A stretch of 64,000 nucleotides of DNA from Paraescarpia echinospica. Its lineage: Eukaryota; Annelida; Polychaeta; Sabellida; Siboglinidae. This document shows, in pieces, positions 36,605 through 49,184 of the stretch. The stretch spans positions 47,110,058-47,174,057 of the forward strand of contig CM034541.1 of NCBI GenBank assembly GCA_020002185.1, given 5' to 3'. A program made the translations under genes and the position numbers. Position 1 is the first letter of the stretch; each line of letters starts with the position of its first letter. Below the pieces are notes generated by a model. The model was not told where the DNA came from and made no database searches. It saw only the letters and a program-made list of their open reading frames with translations.

Positions 36605-36811
36605 TACACTAGCCACTGCACCACGACGCTACACTAGCCACTGTACGACGACGCTACACTAGCCACTGCACCACGACGCTACATTAGTCACTGCACCACG
36701 ACGCTACACTAGCCACTGCACCACGACGCTACTCTAGCCACTGCACCACGACGCTACACTAGCCACTGCACCACGACGCTACACTAGCCACTGCACCACG
36801 ACGCTATACTT
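36583..36811. repeat. 25-bp minisatellite derived from the SINE head, about 9 units
   Basis: Unit ctagccactgcaccacgacg + ctaca. The first unit is the tRNA-like 5' end of SINE copy B, so the array arose by tandem duplication of that end and the adjoining flank. Units differ by one or two substitutions. Confidence 0.95.
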
Positions 36812-39377
36812 GGCAGCTACAATTTGCATGTGCGTTATTTAATGACGTGTCCTTTTACGTTGACGCAGCGTTCACCGAACTCACTATACACAGGGTCATA
36901 AAATACTAGGATACACCAGAAGACATGTTAAAACAGCAATATTAATTCGTTAAGGTGTTCAACACGTGACGTTGAGTATTCGTTTTATTTGTTTATAATA
37001 TATGTAGGCAAATGTATCTTGTTTGGAAACGGATCACAATTTACGTTATCATTGGCGGTTTTCTATTATTGTGCGTATCAATAGCCGGAATCACCAATTG
37101 GCCGGAAAGTCAATATTTGTCTTCACACAAATCAACAAAAGAAATGTTCTTCCACAATTAACGCCGTAGTAAATGTGTGACGCATCCCCGTATAAATTAT
37201 GTTGTGAAATTAGTGATTTTTCTGAAAAGAACATCTGTGATGTTTTAATAAATGGTCGCGCAATTCTTTCTCTAAATGTCATCATAGTCATGTACTTATA
37301 TAAATTACCATACCAACGGTGGCGAATGTATCCGACCAATTCCACCGATTATGCGTAGGTACGTAAAACGTCAATATGTCAGTATAAATAGCTACTTTCT
37401 ACGCATGACTGCCTAAATCAGGCTACGTACTATCAGGAAAAGCGCAAGAATTTGCCCTTTGAACCTTGGACGTGGAGTGACCCCACGCGCTGGTTATTCC
37501 TGTTTGTGGTAAGTCGTTTTACAGACTCGCAGAGTTGTCGAGTTGTGTTGACCTAAGTAATCACCAAAGACTCGAGTCTTCCGAGTGAGCCAAGTTTCTT
37601 TGCATACATTGCCGTATGTTCCTTTTTAGAATCACAGTTTTATATTTTCGAGAAAAATAACCACGTCATCGTTGATGCATGGTACGATTAGTAATCGTTA
37701 CGATTGATAATTGAGTTGCATCGAGTCCTGACATCAATAATGACAAAATAACCGAAACATCCCAGTAGTTTCTTTACGCCAATTACCGTCTAGGTAACAT
37801 TTTAGAATCACAGGTCTACATTTACGAGAAAAATACGACGTCATTTGTTGTAATGTCACATTTGATTATTATTATGACTGGTGGGAATGACGACTGATAA
37901 TTGTTACGATTAACCTATCCATCATATGAATTGTTGCTTAGCAACCGAACATGTGCAACTTTCAATAATTATGAGAGTTGCTAATTGTTATTATTGAGTA
38001 TTGATAATGGTTATAATTGATAATTGTTACAACTGATAATTGTTATTTAGAAGTGTTACTATTAGTAATTGTTGATGTTAGTAATTGTTATAATTGGTCT
38101 CCCGAAAGAAACAACAACAGAACGGTTAGAAATGACAGCAGAATGTAAGTATTGAATGTATTTAATTGCGTGAAATAACCAGATTACCTTATTTACGTAG
38201 CTTCGCTATCACCACATTTATGTTAAAGATTTTATTATTTACGAATACATGTGTCAGCTCTAATATTTTGCATATTTGTATTGTTCGTGTATTAGCAGTT
38301 TTTAAAGTTTACTAATTTGCGATCAGCTTACGCTTAAGTGTCCTGCAGATGACATTTGATTTGTTAAACTTTACATAATATTCCAAAAAAATATAAAAGG
38401 TAAAAGTCTGCTGTTTTATCGTAAAATCATGCCGTATGGTATAAACATTGTCTATTCTAACATGTGTTTTAACGAACCACGATTGTTGGCTACAACAAGA
38501 CCGAGTCTTGATGTTCAGCACGCAATCTAAACGTGACATTCGGGGCGAAATATTAAAATTACAGATTGATACCAGATTGCGGTGAGATTGTTTTAACAAC
38601 GTGTGGGCCACAGGAACACCTTTGGGCAGTCAAGCTGTCAGAATAGATATAGTCCGTACTACATGATGATTAATTTAATTGTGCCCCGTGGGGAACTAAC
38701 AGGTTGTTTTTTCAATTGGGAGTAAAGGGAATGGGTTTGTGAAAGGAGAACGGGAAAATAGAGCGCGGGTGGAAACGGTTTTAGAGAGGACGGCGACAGG
38801 GAGAGGGAGAAACCCGCGGGAGAGAGCGTTGGCTGGGAAAAAGCAGCAAACATGATCGTTATCCCGGGAAGGAAATTACTGTAATATCCCGGGCTTATCT
38901 AACAGGACTTGTTACTAATTGGAAAAGAAAATGTTTTAGTCGCGGCGAGATAACTTAATTAGTCTGTTGTCGTTAGCGTGGGAACCTGTCGAATAGCGTA
39001 ATTGCAGCGCCGGCGAAATGCTAGACTCGGGAAGCGCCTGAATGCGTGCGCCAGCGTGCACCCTTTAGCGCGTGCTCGTGCGTGTCCGTCGTTCATGTGT
39101 GTAATGACAGTGATGCTACGACCGCTGCATGCGTCTCCGGTCAGCCAAGCGAGACTCGACACACGAGGTGTCAGGTGCGCAGGATAGTCGCGCTAACTAC
39201 GTGCGTTCGTGCGATGCACGCGCGTGTTTTGTTCCTGCGGTTTCGATCGCCAGGTGGTTTACGACAGCGATGGGATGCTCCTAATTAGCTTTTTAATTTA
39301 ATGAGCTTTAAAATGTTATTAAAGCTATACCGCAGCGAAACGGGCAATTATTTTAAGAGCGTTTGCGGAAAATGCCT
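36812..39377. other. unannotated; contains a diverged 176-bp duplication
   Basis: 37626-37675 and 37802-37850 both read ttagaatcaca..., cgagaaaaata, acgtcat..., about 176 bp apart. 37880-38095 repeats gataattgttac-like words. No gene recognised. Confidence 0.45.
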
Positions 39378-40967
39378 TTAAAGGTACTATCTGGGTTAAA
39401 ATAAATATCATACACAGGTATTCATTGTAAATCAATATAAATAAAAAGAGGAGACTAATAAATGCTGAGGTTGTTGGAAAACGGCAGGTCTAAATAAGGA
39501 AACATACTTCTAAAATCGTATGCATATCGGAAACGTAATTATTCATAATCGACTACAATAATTATTATAATTATTGTCCGTGTCCATGTGTGTACGCATG
39601 CGTCTTGGACTGGGTGTATGGGGAACGTTTACGTGTGTACGTGTGTACGTAAATACGTATGCGCGTGTGCGCGTATGTGCAAGTGTACATTTATTCAAAC
39701 TGTGCATTATTAAAAGTCGTGTAAGTGCGATACTCAATTCAGTGTTAATACCATATATTCGCAATCCATGTAGTAAACCAGAAAGTAAACCAATGATATG
39801 TAAAACAAGTATTCGGTTTCCTTTACAGACCTTCTTGTGTTGACAATCGAGTCACCGTTGATGGATGTGGGTGTTGCGTCACCTGTGTCTTGTCACGGTC
39901 TAAAAGACGTCTGCCTCTACCTACAACAGGCCGTGCTCATGCCACAAACATGCCTGTTGATTTCTATTTTTACACACAAAAATACGTTCTCAGCTAAATA
40001 CCAAGCAAAAAGTACGCATTTCTATTTCTCACAGGCGAGAAAGCACTGTCAAAAGTTTCAATAATTCGTCCTCCACATAACCCAAAGACCACAAAAGCAA
40101 TCCTGATTATTGCAGAAGACGGTTCTGTTATAGCTGCAAAGATCTTGTTCCTTTGAGTGCGTGCTCACGTAACGGTGTGTGTTGTGTCTGCTGACAGACA
40201 ACAACAAAACACTGCCGACACGATATTCACCCTAAGGCAACAGAAATGTGTACAAAAGCTCACCCATCATGCGCCACCACCTGTTTAAACATACACAGAT
40301 GTTTATATAAAACGATAAAGCCTAATATCCATTCATTCCCATATGAAATGTGTATTGTAAATTGATGTTTATGCGAGTCGACGCAGTTTTCGCGCTATCC
40401 TAAACGGTAATGCGAGTGAATATTACGTTCCTGATTCTTGTTTGTCTTGTCTGATGTCGCGTGCCGTTTCGTGACGTGTTGAGTTCGCTCGCGTTTGTAG
40501 AAGAGAATAGCCATGTGAACGACGCTAGAATCTTTACAGTCGTCATATTCAAATAATGTTCTTTTAAGTTTCAATGTATTTTTATGTAACACGTATAGTC
40601 AACTGCATGTGCTCTTATAAAGCAAACACAATTTCGCTGAGATTAACATTCCTTTAAATATGTCTACGTTTGCAAAATATTCTGCCATTTTGAATCACCG
40701 TCAGTCATCCTGTAATAGTTTCACATATAATACAATAGTCATAGACATAAACATTTCGTGAACGTTATGTCGCAAGCGGTGTCAAGTTAGATAATTCGGG
40801 GTAAGATTTTCCTGCCGGACACGTAACATGGAAGGAATGATTGAGATTGATGTAACCCAGTCCTCTCCACCATTAGTAATTGTTTTTGAAAAAAGTGATG
40901 GTCTCAATATAGTGCCATTTTATCAGCTCCGTAGCTGCTGCTTAGACCAATAGAACCTTGCTACGTT
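39378..40967. other. unannotated unique sequence
   Basis: Begins with TTAAAGGTACTATCTGGG (39378), which looks like a TTAA-element end, but I found no matching inverted end. Minor GT-rich runs at 39580-39690. No gene recognised. Confidence 0.35.
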
Positions 40968-41060
40968 ATATATACACACGCACGCACCCATGCACGCACA
41001 CATACACACGCACACACGCACGCACGCACGCAAGCGCGCGCACACACGCACGCACACACA

Positions 41061-41092
<32 letters not shown>

Positions 41093-41105
41093 CACACACA
41101 CACAT
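40968..41105. repeat. CA/CACG microsatellite
   Basis: cacgcacg and cacaca words ending in a pure CA run. Confidence 0.97.
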
Positions 41106-41889
41106 CTATATTTGCATTGGTCATCGAACGTTTGTCTGCATAACACCAATCTAACATCCATTTCTCAAGATTGGAGGTAGTCTGTCTCGATAGGTAAAAG
41201 TGAGTTCAGTCTTACACTGGCTTTGAAACAACGCCATAAGCAGATGTATTTTAACTACACACGGCACGCACGGCGTGCGGTGGTTGAAACGTTAAAATGT
41301 TTATCCCTCGCCTGGGGTATATCGAAGTTCCGTTACGCCGCTAGGTGTCGCGGTAATCTAGCAAGAAGTTGGGCTTGGTTAGTAGCGATTCATTGCTAAA
41401 TTGTTCGTGAATGTATTCCCGTCGGTAGATTTTCCACATTCGTACGTTGGTTTCGTGGTGTGCGTGGGTGAGTTTCAACAGCAACAAACGAACTGAATTT
41501 GGAACTGAACTTTGTCCTAGTTGCGCCGTCAACCGCTGCTAGAATAGATCTTTATTATACACGAGAAAGAACTATTTGGCATGGAATGTTCTGCAAATAT
41601 ATATTTTTTACTAACACTGAAGGCCCTATATTACACTTCTCTGATATTTTGAACCCTTTTTTATCACGTTACCTGTCCAAAAAAAGTACATAATTTATTG
41701 GAAAAACTATAGGATTCGCTTGTTTTGCACTTACGGCGCACGTGGTACGGAAAGTAAAATAGAAAGACTAGGCTATGTGCACTATCTACCAGAGATATAA
41801 ATAATCAAGGAACTCAATTAAAAGAGCAACTCGAACCCGTAACAAATGTTGCGCTTTACTTGACGCGCACCGACAAGCATGTGCACGTG
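41106..41889. other. no recognisable gene
   Basis: Unique sequence; short frames only. Confidence 0.4.
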
Positions 41890-41911
41890 AACGCGCGCAC
41901 GCGCACGCGCA

Positions 41912-41951
<40 letters not shown>

Positions 41952-42190
41952 GGTACTTACGGGTACGTACGCGCGTGCCCGCCCGCACGCACACGCACAT
42001 AACACAAGCTCACGTACAAACATACACTCATGCAAGTGACGCTCACAGGAACACACACACCTATACGCGTACACGCTCGCACATACATGCACACACACGC
42101 GCGCGCACACACATGCACACACACACACATGGACGTACATGCACACACGGGCGCGCGTGCTCACAAACACACATCCACACACACGTTCCC
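41890..42190. repeat. long imperfect CA-rich array
   Basis: GCGCAC words, a pure CA stretch at about 41913-41948, then degenerate cacaca/cacg/catac words to 42190. Frames here (up to 149 codons) are artefacts. Confidence 0.95.
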
Positions 42191-42524
42191 GCGCAAACGG
42201 ACCCACCCCCCCTCTACCAACTGTCAACAATAACAAATGGCCGAGCTATTTTTACTGACATGAACGACCCATTCCTTTCGCCCCTGACGACATACCTCAC
42301 CCGCGGCTTTGTCTCGGCGTCCATATGTCACCTCTCCGTCTTGACGCCTGTCCGCGCTTTTGTTGGGGCCGAGAAAATACAGCGAGCAGACAAGAAGACG
42401 GCGGGGGTCGGCGGTCGGCGGTAGACTGTCGGAGACGGCCCTTTAAGGGTGCAAATGCCGATAGGTGTTCTACAGAACGGTTGAAAATTAGCCGTCAATT
42501 CCCATGTGTTTCTGTAATGTGCTT
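42191..42524. other. no recognisable gene
   Basis: Unique sequence; contains a palindromic ccctttaaggg at 42443-42453. Confidence 0.4.
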
Positions 42525-42690
42525 ATGGTACACGGTGGTTTGCCAGTAGAATCCGGTCAGTCGAGAGGTCCAGGGATTGAGTCCACCCGCAGCCGTGATG
42601 ACATTTGGGCATTTCACCTCATGTTGCCAAGGTTCACTCAGTTGCATAAACGATTTCATGGCAGTAGATTGGCAGATAGTCAGAGCTGGG
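42525..42690 (+). mobile_element. tRNA/CORE-type SINE, copy D (plus strand, partial)
   Basis: A degenerate tRNA-like head (ggtccagggattgagtccac as B box, about 42568-42588) is followed by gcagccgtgatgacatttgg, gcatttcacc, aaggttcactcagttgcata and aacgatttcatggcag, the same order as the head-to-centre of copy B read on its minus strand. The tail is missing or too diverged to see. Confidence 0.6.
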
Positions 42691-42856
42691 AGTCCGATGA
42701 TAAAATTGTAAGAACAAAAAAGCTTTCGTGTAGTAATTGTAGTGAAGCTGGTTCTTTCAAAACTAGTTGATACATGGTGTTTGCGTGAAGCATATGACAT
42801 GTAGTTTAATCAAAGAATGTTTGAGCGGCCGAGATATTGGTGTTTGAATGTTTTAT

Positions 42857-42902
42857 AATAATAATAATAACAACAATAATAATAATAATTATTATTATTA
42901 TT
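42857..42902. repeat. (ATA)n / (ATT)n palindromic microsatellite
   Basis: ataata repeats, a few caa units, then attatt repeats; the two halves are complementary. Confidence 0.95.
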
Positions 42903-44690
42903 TATTTGCAATCATAAGATTAACAAATAAAAAAATAGGTATGCTATTTATATGCTTTGGTTTGCTTGTGCAGTTATATATTCGACAATCTCCATACTGA
43001 TCCAGTTACTAAAATGTGCTGATCCCGTTCGCTGCTTCGCAAATTGTTATAGATGTTATGTCCGGTGTGTAAAATGTTATATATGTTGAATGCAAAGTTT
43101 TGCGATTGAGAACAGCTTACTTTAGACAGAATAATACATGATGCATTATTTCGGATTTTTATTTCGCGAATAAAAACGTGAATAATGTACATAATTTATT
43201 TAAATTGCAAGCGATCTTCCTTTCATACACAGTTGTGGTTTGACGCTGTATTTGTAGCGCTGTAAGCGAAAATACGGTTTTTAAGGTGCTTACTTAATTC
43301 GATGTCTTTGCTTGTTTCGTTTCAGACACATTTTCTGAAAAGTCGAACTTATTTAATATTGCTACCCACCGTCATCTTGTTTTAGTAAATGTGCTATTTA
43401 GTTCCGTTGAAACCATCTGATACACTAAAACATTTTGTTGACCGCATGCGATCAAAAAATCGGTGAAATATAGCAACAAAAATGCTATATTCATTACACA
43501 AGGATATTCGCAAGTTGTGCGATCTAAAGTTCAAAGTAAATTATTTCGATGTTTTTATCAAAACTAAGCACTTTTTTATTAAGTCGATTCGTGTAATTCA
43601 CGCACTACATGTTCTGAACATGAAATCGCGTGAGTGGGGCATTTTAATTAACACATCTACGGACGAACGGAGTAGTATGTAAAGTCTGCGTTTCGTAATG
43701 GCAATTATTATAACTTCTCTGTCGCTGCTTGGAAATACTTTGCAACGACTGTTTTTCTGTGTATTCGAATTATATTAATCTATTATATCTTGATAGCCCA
43801 AATGTGTGTTAGCGAATATTTAAAAACAATTGGTATATTGAATGAATACCGAGTTTGCTGTTCGGTTTCTACGTAAATAGGAAATTCGGAACGAAACATT
43901 CAAATTAAACAGAACATTGTCAGAATATATAACTTTATGCGGCCCGGTAAAGTCAACTGGGCCAACTTTATGTTACAATTAATATACGTTATACCATATG
44001 ACGCGATCCTACAATTAAACTTTATCAGACCCTGTACCTTTAATGGCGGATGGATCCTATTGTGGCCTGTGCCCACGCCGAGCGGGAAACTAAATGTCGT
44101 CTGCCAGTGAAGTGCCGCCAACAGGAAAGCATCACTTCATTCCCAAAAGCTGCACTTCGGTCGCCGGACGTACTTCATTAAATAAAAGAGAAACCAACAC
44201 ATGCGTTGTGCGCCGGGATCGTATAGGAATCTAGCATTGTGATCTTTGATTGGGTCGCGATTAGGATAAGCGGAGAAGACGCAGCGATAGAGCAGACGAA
44301 TTCAGCTAATCAGTTTGGGTGATTACCGGATGGGACTGTCGCCTCGTGTTTAGTTTTAGTCAATCCGTTAATAAGGTCAAACTTGTAAGATTCAAGTAAC
44401 ATGACCCAAATAAAAAAACTATCATGTAGGTAATTTAACCAAATGAAAATAGTTTTCCTGGAAACACGACCTACCCACGTGATTAGGAAATAATGGATGT
44501 ATAAAATAGTTCATTCGTCTACGACTATTTTGGCAATGGAAAAGACCGTTTTCACGCGTTCACTCTGGCACACGGTACACAGTGGTCCATTCTGAACAGC
44601 AGTAGAAAAACACAACGAAAAAGACACGTTAACGGGGAGAAAACTTGGGGTAAACTAAAATTAAGAATTTAAGACTGCGTGAAGAGGGAT
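42903..44690. other. unannotated AT-rich sequence
   Basis: No gene recognised. 43905-44032 has TTAAA-like words at both ends with loose inverted similarity, too weak to call an element. Confidence 0.35.
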
Positions 44691-45041
44691 TTAAAGGAGG
44701 CAGTCTGTTCCTACTTTTTCATTTGTTAATTAATATAATGTTCTTATGACTGCACTAATTATGTTGAAGGTATATTGCCGGCCAAATTGTGTCTAGTACT
44801 CCCGTAACAACGTTCGCAGTTTGGAAGGTACGCCCCCGGAGCATGTTCAAATAGTAAACAAAACATCCAGTTTCAAAACACGCTTTATTGGTAATACGGC
44901 CCAGTCGGGCTGAGTTAACTGCAATACACGTTGTGGTTCAACGATGTCCCATTTTCCCACGTTCGACGCAGCGTACTTGCCGTTAAACATTCATTACTAC
45001 GCCGAGTAGTACGGGCATAGGAACTGACTGGCTCCCTTTAA
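44691..45041 (+). mobile_element. 343-bp TTAA-flanked DNA element (T2/Kolobok-like ends)
   Basis: TTAA at 44691-44694 and 45038-45041 flank ends that are imperfect inverted repeats: aggaggcagtctgttccta on the left against agggagccagtcagttccta read inward from the right (about 17 of 20). TTAAAGGRR-type ends and a TTAA duplication are features of T2/Kolobok-type elements. Too short to encode a transposase; a 29-codon frame at 44824-44913 is shared with 25.2-25.4 kb. Related copies: 25060-25486 and 12318-12440. Confidence 0.82.
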
Positions 45042-45280
45042 GACGGGAATATTGCGGGAATAGATTTTTAAGAAAGGCTGAGTAGGAGGATAAGTGGATG
45101 GAGTAAGCTGTCGATAGGGAGAAGTGGGAAGGGATGATGAGCCAGGACGGTGCAGCAGCACACGAACGAGCCTTTACAAGATAGCCACGATGGAACCTAA
45201 ATACTACTCTGTACATTATACACTTATTAAAGGCGATGTTCCGTTGATACGTAAGCAATGTAGTTCATAACAATGGTGAT
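45042..45280. other. no recognisable gene
   Basis: Unique sequence between two mobile elements. Confidence 0.4.
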
Positions 45281-45505
45281 TTCTTATTTCATTACGCGGT
45301 ACCCAGTCCTTATACAGTACCGCTAAAACTCGTTGCATTTTATCCCTTGGTATACCTGTTCATTCGACAACTAGCCCAACTTCTCTGGGAAGCATTCAGC
45401 CACGCTGCAGCTACTGCACGATATTATAGTCGTTCACATATATCCACCATTGTCTGTAGCACTCTTATGCACAAGTGAATGAACGGAAGCGTCCTCACGC
45501 ACCAA
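45281..45505 (-). mobile_element. tRNA/CORE-type SINE, copy C
   Basis: Shares ttcttat...cgcggtacc, tatcccttggtatacctg, ttctctgggaagcattcagc, atatccaccattgtctg and caagtgaatgaacggaagcg in order with copies A and B. The head is missing here. A tRNA-like piece at 45660-45757 (minus strand: gcgcagtaggtagaacgt and gagtttcgaaat) may be its displaced head, separated by gtcagtcag repeats. Confidence 0.7.
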
Positions 45506-45524
45506 TCATAAGGTACGCATAGGA

Positions 45525-45605
45525 TAATTAAGTCAGTCAGCCAGTCAGTAAATCTTTAGTTAAGTACGTAAGAAAATGAGTCAGTCAGTCAGTTAGTAAT
45601 CAAGG
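45525..45605. repeat. GTCA-rich short repeats
   Basis: gtcagtcagccagtcag at 45531-45548 and a similar run near 45580-45595. Confidence 0.8.
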
Positions 45606-47319
45606 ACGTTTACACAAGAACGCAAACAAAACAGAGTGACCGGAATTGCCCATTCAAGCTTCTAAACGGTTGCAAATGGATCCGATTATTTCGAAACTCG
45701 GCTTCCTCATGCAATAGTTCGACGTTCTACCTACTGCGCTGGCGCGCCTTGCGCAACCCACCACATTCCTCTCCCACCCTCTACACAACGCACACAACAT
45801 TTGCCGCATTGACACTTTTATCTCACTCCATACACCACCCTCGATAAAATCACGGCAACCGGCTGTGCAACGGCGGTCTGTCTCCAGAAGGTGTTACGCG
45901 TCGTTTACAATATCAATTTGTCGGCGTCATAATCGACGCTGACTTCGCCGCCGACTAATTATCGCTCAATGAGGTGAAGTCCGCACCTGGAGTTGCGTCG
46001 TAACGGCGCAGTAAAGTGGTCAAACGCGTGTGATAGTAGCTGTTACAGTCGACGCGTAGCTGTGATGACACCGGCAATGGTGTCATCAAAGGTGCCGTTG
46101 GCGTGTACGGTTCCATAAACGTGCCGTTTACAACTGAAGTCTTATTGCCCGTGAACCTTCCGGGCTAACGCGGCCAGTTTAACGGCTGGTAGAGATGAGC
46201 TCATGAGCAATATACCAGACCGAGGAGATCGCCGTGGCGAAACCCGATCGCCGCGGAGCGATAGGGCCGAGTTTGCGACAACTGCTCAATATCTCGAGTT
46301 TCCGCCGCCAGACGACGAGAACTGACGCGAGAGTATCGGATGACTCGCCGTGGCGCGTGCGTGTCGTGATGAGTGTCAAAACGCAAAATTCAAGGATGCC
46401 GTTTTATTATTTATAACTAAAGAATACTATCTGTTTGTCTGCCTAGTCACAAACATGTATTTTGATGAGGTTAAGGGGGTGTGATGTCACCGTGACGCGT
46501 TACCATGAGATATGTTATGTGATTATGCTGTATAGGATGATGGGCGTATGACATTTGTTATGGTCTTTAAAAAATAATTGTAAATTAAACGTCACATGCC
46601 TGACATATATTCAGCTAATAACAAATCTTTGTTTAAATGCGTCCATCCGCAATTCATAAAATTATTAGCTAATACCGAATTGGGTTTCTTGTTGTTCAAA
46701 CATGTAGAATGTGAGTAATCAAATCATATTAGGGGGATACTTTTAAATCGTCCAAAATACTTTAATTGTTAGATCGTATGACCTGCAAAACTGCGAATAG
46801 CTTATATTATAGTACGTATAGAAAGGCAGCCGTTTGCCATTTTCCGTTGAATTGTGGCCGACCTGTCAACATATTGCATAGACTGTCCGAATAGTTCACC
46901 AAAACTAAGTAAACGATTGCACAAACGAACTGAAACGGATATCGGGTAGCCTACGTTCGATTTCTTGCGAAATTACCGTGAAACAAGACAAGCAAAACAA
47001 CCAGACGGAGCGGTACCTTTAAATATATAAACATTCATATGCAAATTAAATATTGGTTGTTAAGATAATTGAGGCGGTGTGGAGCGATCATTTTCACAAG
47101 TTAATACCCGTGCCTTTAAAATATACATAACACAACCTCTAAGGCAATAATTACTCGGACGTGTCAGATGTTCACTCACCTGTGTTACCTGTCTAGCTTC
47201 AAGTAATTCCAGTAACGAAAGATGCACTGCACCTGTGCCAAGTAATTATTCTACAGGGATCGGGACGGGTTCAAACAGGCGGCAATACGGGAATTCTCCT
47301 TGTAAAATATATCTTTCCC
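45606..47319. other. no recognisable gene
   Basis: Apart from the tRNA-like piece noted with SINE copy C, unique sequence. Frames at 46179-46416 overlap on both strands without known domains. Confidence 0.4.
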
Positions 47320-47560
47320 AACCACGCATACCTTGAATTTAAATATGTCGTAGGCCACGCTCTAGCATACCTTAAATTTAAATGTCTTATTCAATTATGC
47401 CAAGGATTTTTTTAATCTCGTTACCACTCATGCCAAACCTTGAATCTTAAATGAGTCCCACTCACGCATACCTTGAATTCAAATGTCATACCCATTTAAA
47501 CCAAAATTGAATTTTAAATGGCATTCTCGCTCACGCATGCCTTGAATTTAAATAGAGTGA
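47320..47560. repeat. degenerate repeat, unit about 35 bp, 6-7 units
   Basis: The phrase cacgcataccttgaattt + aaatgtc recurs with changes at about 47323, 47365, 47428, 47462, 47500 and 47531 (cacgcatacc, agcatacc, catgccaaacc, cacgcatacc, aaaccaaa, cacgcatgcc). Confidence 0.8.
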
Positions 47561-48280
47561 TTATGTTGTTTAATTCCTTAGAAAACGCCATATAAGTCAC
47601 AGAATTGCGCTTGCAAAATTCATCCTAATCTAAAACAAAACGACGATGTAACCTTTGTTATTTAAAAGAGATTGATTTAAAACATACTAATATAATATAA
47701 TTATCAATAGGATAACATAATTTAAAGGCGCCCCCTCAATTCGTTTTTGTGCTCGCCTAGTTTAAAATAAATTTTTTGACAAAGCAAAGCTACCTAGTAT
47801 CCACGGCGACATGCTAGCTTGTGCCACTTTATGTGGGTAGTTTTGGTAAAGTCATCATACAAACTGTTAGCTTATTTAATTCCTGCCCTGGAATTAATTC
47901 AAAGATTTTCAAAAACGGGAATATTCACGTGAATGCGCGATACGATTATGTTGATAATGTCGACTTTCCCTGCTCTCCCCAAAAAACATTTGATGGACAC
48001 ATTCAGGAGTACGTTGGAGGGTGAATGTCGGTCCGTTCGTCGACTTCGACCAGTTACAAGATGTAACGGTCAAAGTCGACTGTTTTCACAATTTAAACCA
48101 ATGTATGCACTTTTCTTATTAATTCGACAGCAGTTATTATCTAAACTATTCACATTAAATATTGGTCGTGAACAAACTGAAAACGCAATGGGCTAAACCA
48201 GTTGAAGAAGCAACTTTAAATGTAAATTATAAATATTGTTCCAAGTTGATCGCAGCGATTCTACAAAAGCTACTGTTCGA
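47561..48280. other. no recognisable gene
   Basis: Unique AT-rich sequence. Confidence 0.4.
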
Positions 48281-48735
48281 CGGACAGAAGGGGACGGAAG
48301 GGGACGGAAGGGGACGGAAGGGACGGAAGGGGACGGAAGGGGACGGAAGGGACGGAAGGGGACGGAAGGGGACGGAAGGGGACGGAAAAGGACGGAAGGA
48401 GGAAGTAGAGAGATTAAGGAGAAGAAAACAGTAATGGAGGGTGATAAGCGAGGACGCGAGCGGAGGTAGAGATGGGGCGCAATGTAGGAGAAAATGGGCG
48501 CAGGGAAAGAACGGACGGTGTTTGAGTGGAAGGAAAGAAAGAAACTAAGGCAGGAGAGAAGGTGGTAGTTAGGATGGAATGGAGGACGGTGAGAGACATA
48601 GGAAGAAGAGGTAGTTACAGAAGGAAAGGAAAGAGGTGCAAGAAGGTGGGAGGGCAATGGGTGGGGAAAAGGGAAAAAGGGAGGAGGCGGAAGGGGAGGG
48701 GGCGAGGGGAGACAGAGGTCAGAAGGTCGATAATT
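48281..48735. repeat. GGGACGGAAG array followed by a purine-rich strand
   Basis: 48281-48400 is a 10-bp gggacggaag array with some 9-bp units; 48401-48735 is an irregular, mainly A+G plus strand. Confidence 0.93.
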
Positions 48736-48739
48736 GAAT

Positions 48740-49184
48740 AAACAATGACGTCTTCATGACGTAGACAATTGTTGACTGCCTTAGTGTACTGCTGTTGCGC
48801 AGCGGCTGCCAAATCGTAGTTCAACTTCCTGTTTACAATTACTGAACTATACGAGTGTAGGATATATTCAATTGTCATAAGCGAATTATGGAATTTAGTT
48901 GAGTTAAGCACAGTTGATCTTGCATAATGCTTATCTCTGGAAACTCTTGACAGTGAGTTGGTGCTTTTTAAACCCTTGAATAGGCGGATGAATTGTTGGC
49001 AATGTTTCTGTGTTGGCGCAGTAACACTTTTTGTCAGCATTGACGGGTGTTGCATACGGAGACATTCTAAAAGTGCTGAAAGCATGTGATGTCGACTAAA
49101 TTTGTTCAACAAATCAATGCCATGACGGCAGTAATTATGATTATATAATTTTGTTAGCCCAGTTTTCTTATAATCAGAAGACAC
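48740..49184 (-). pseudogene. unknown minus-strand frame, repeated at 49.9-50.1 kb
   Basis: A frame opening at 49184 gives about 150 residues of ordinary composition before it enters the antisense of the purine tract. It includes KFSRHHMLSALLECLRMQHP. A second region (49865-50090) encodes a related stretch, FSKNHMPQALLKCIVMQRTS, on the same strand, so this is a repeated sequence, possibly part of a mobile element or a duplicated gene fragment. I recognise no domain. The full frame length here is partly due to the low-stop purine tract. Confidence 0.4.

Noticed and set aside
39378..39420. TTAAAGGTACTATCTGGG as the end of another TTAA element
   Set aside because: No matching inverted end found within a reasonable distance.
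43905..44032. Short TTAA element with loosely inverted ends
   Set aside because: Similarity between the ends is too weak to separate from AT-rich chance.
48193..48657. Pro-Ser-Phe-rich minus-strand frame of 154 codons
   Set aside because: Antisense of a 10-bp repeat and purine tract.
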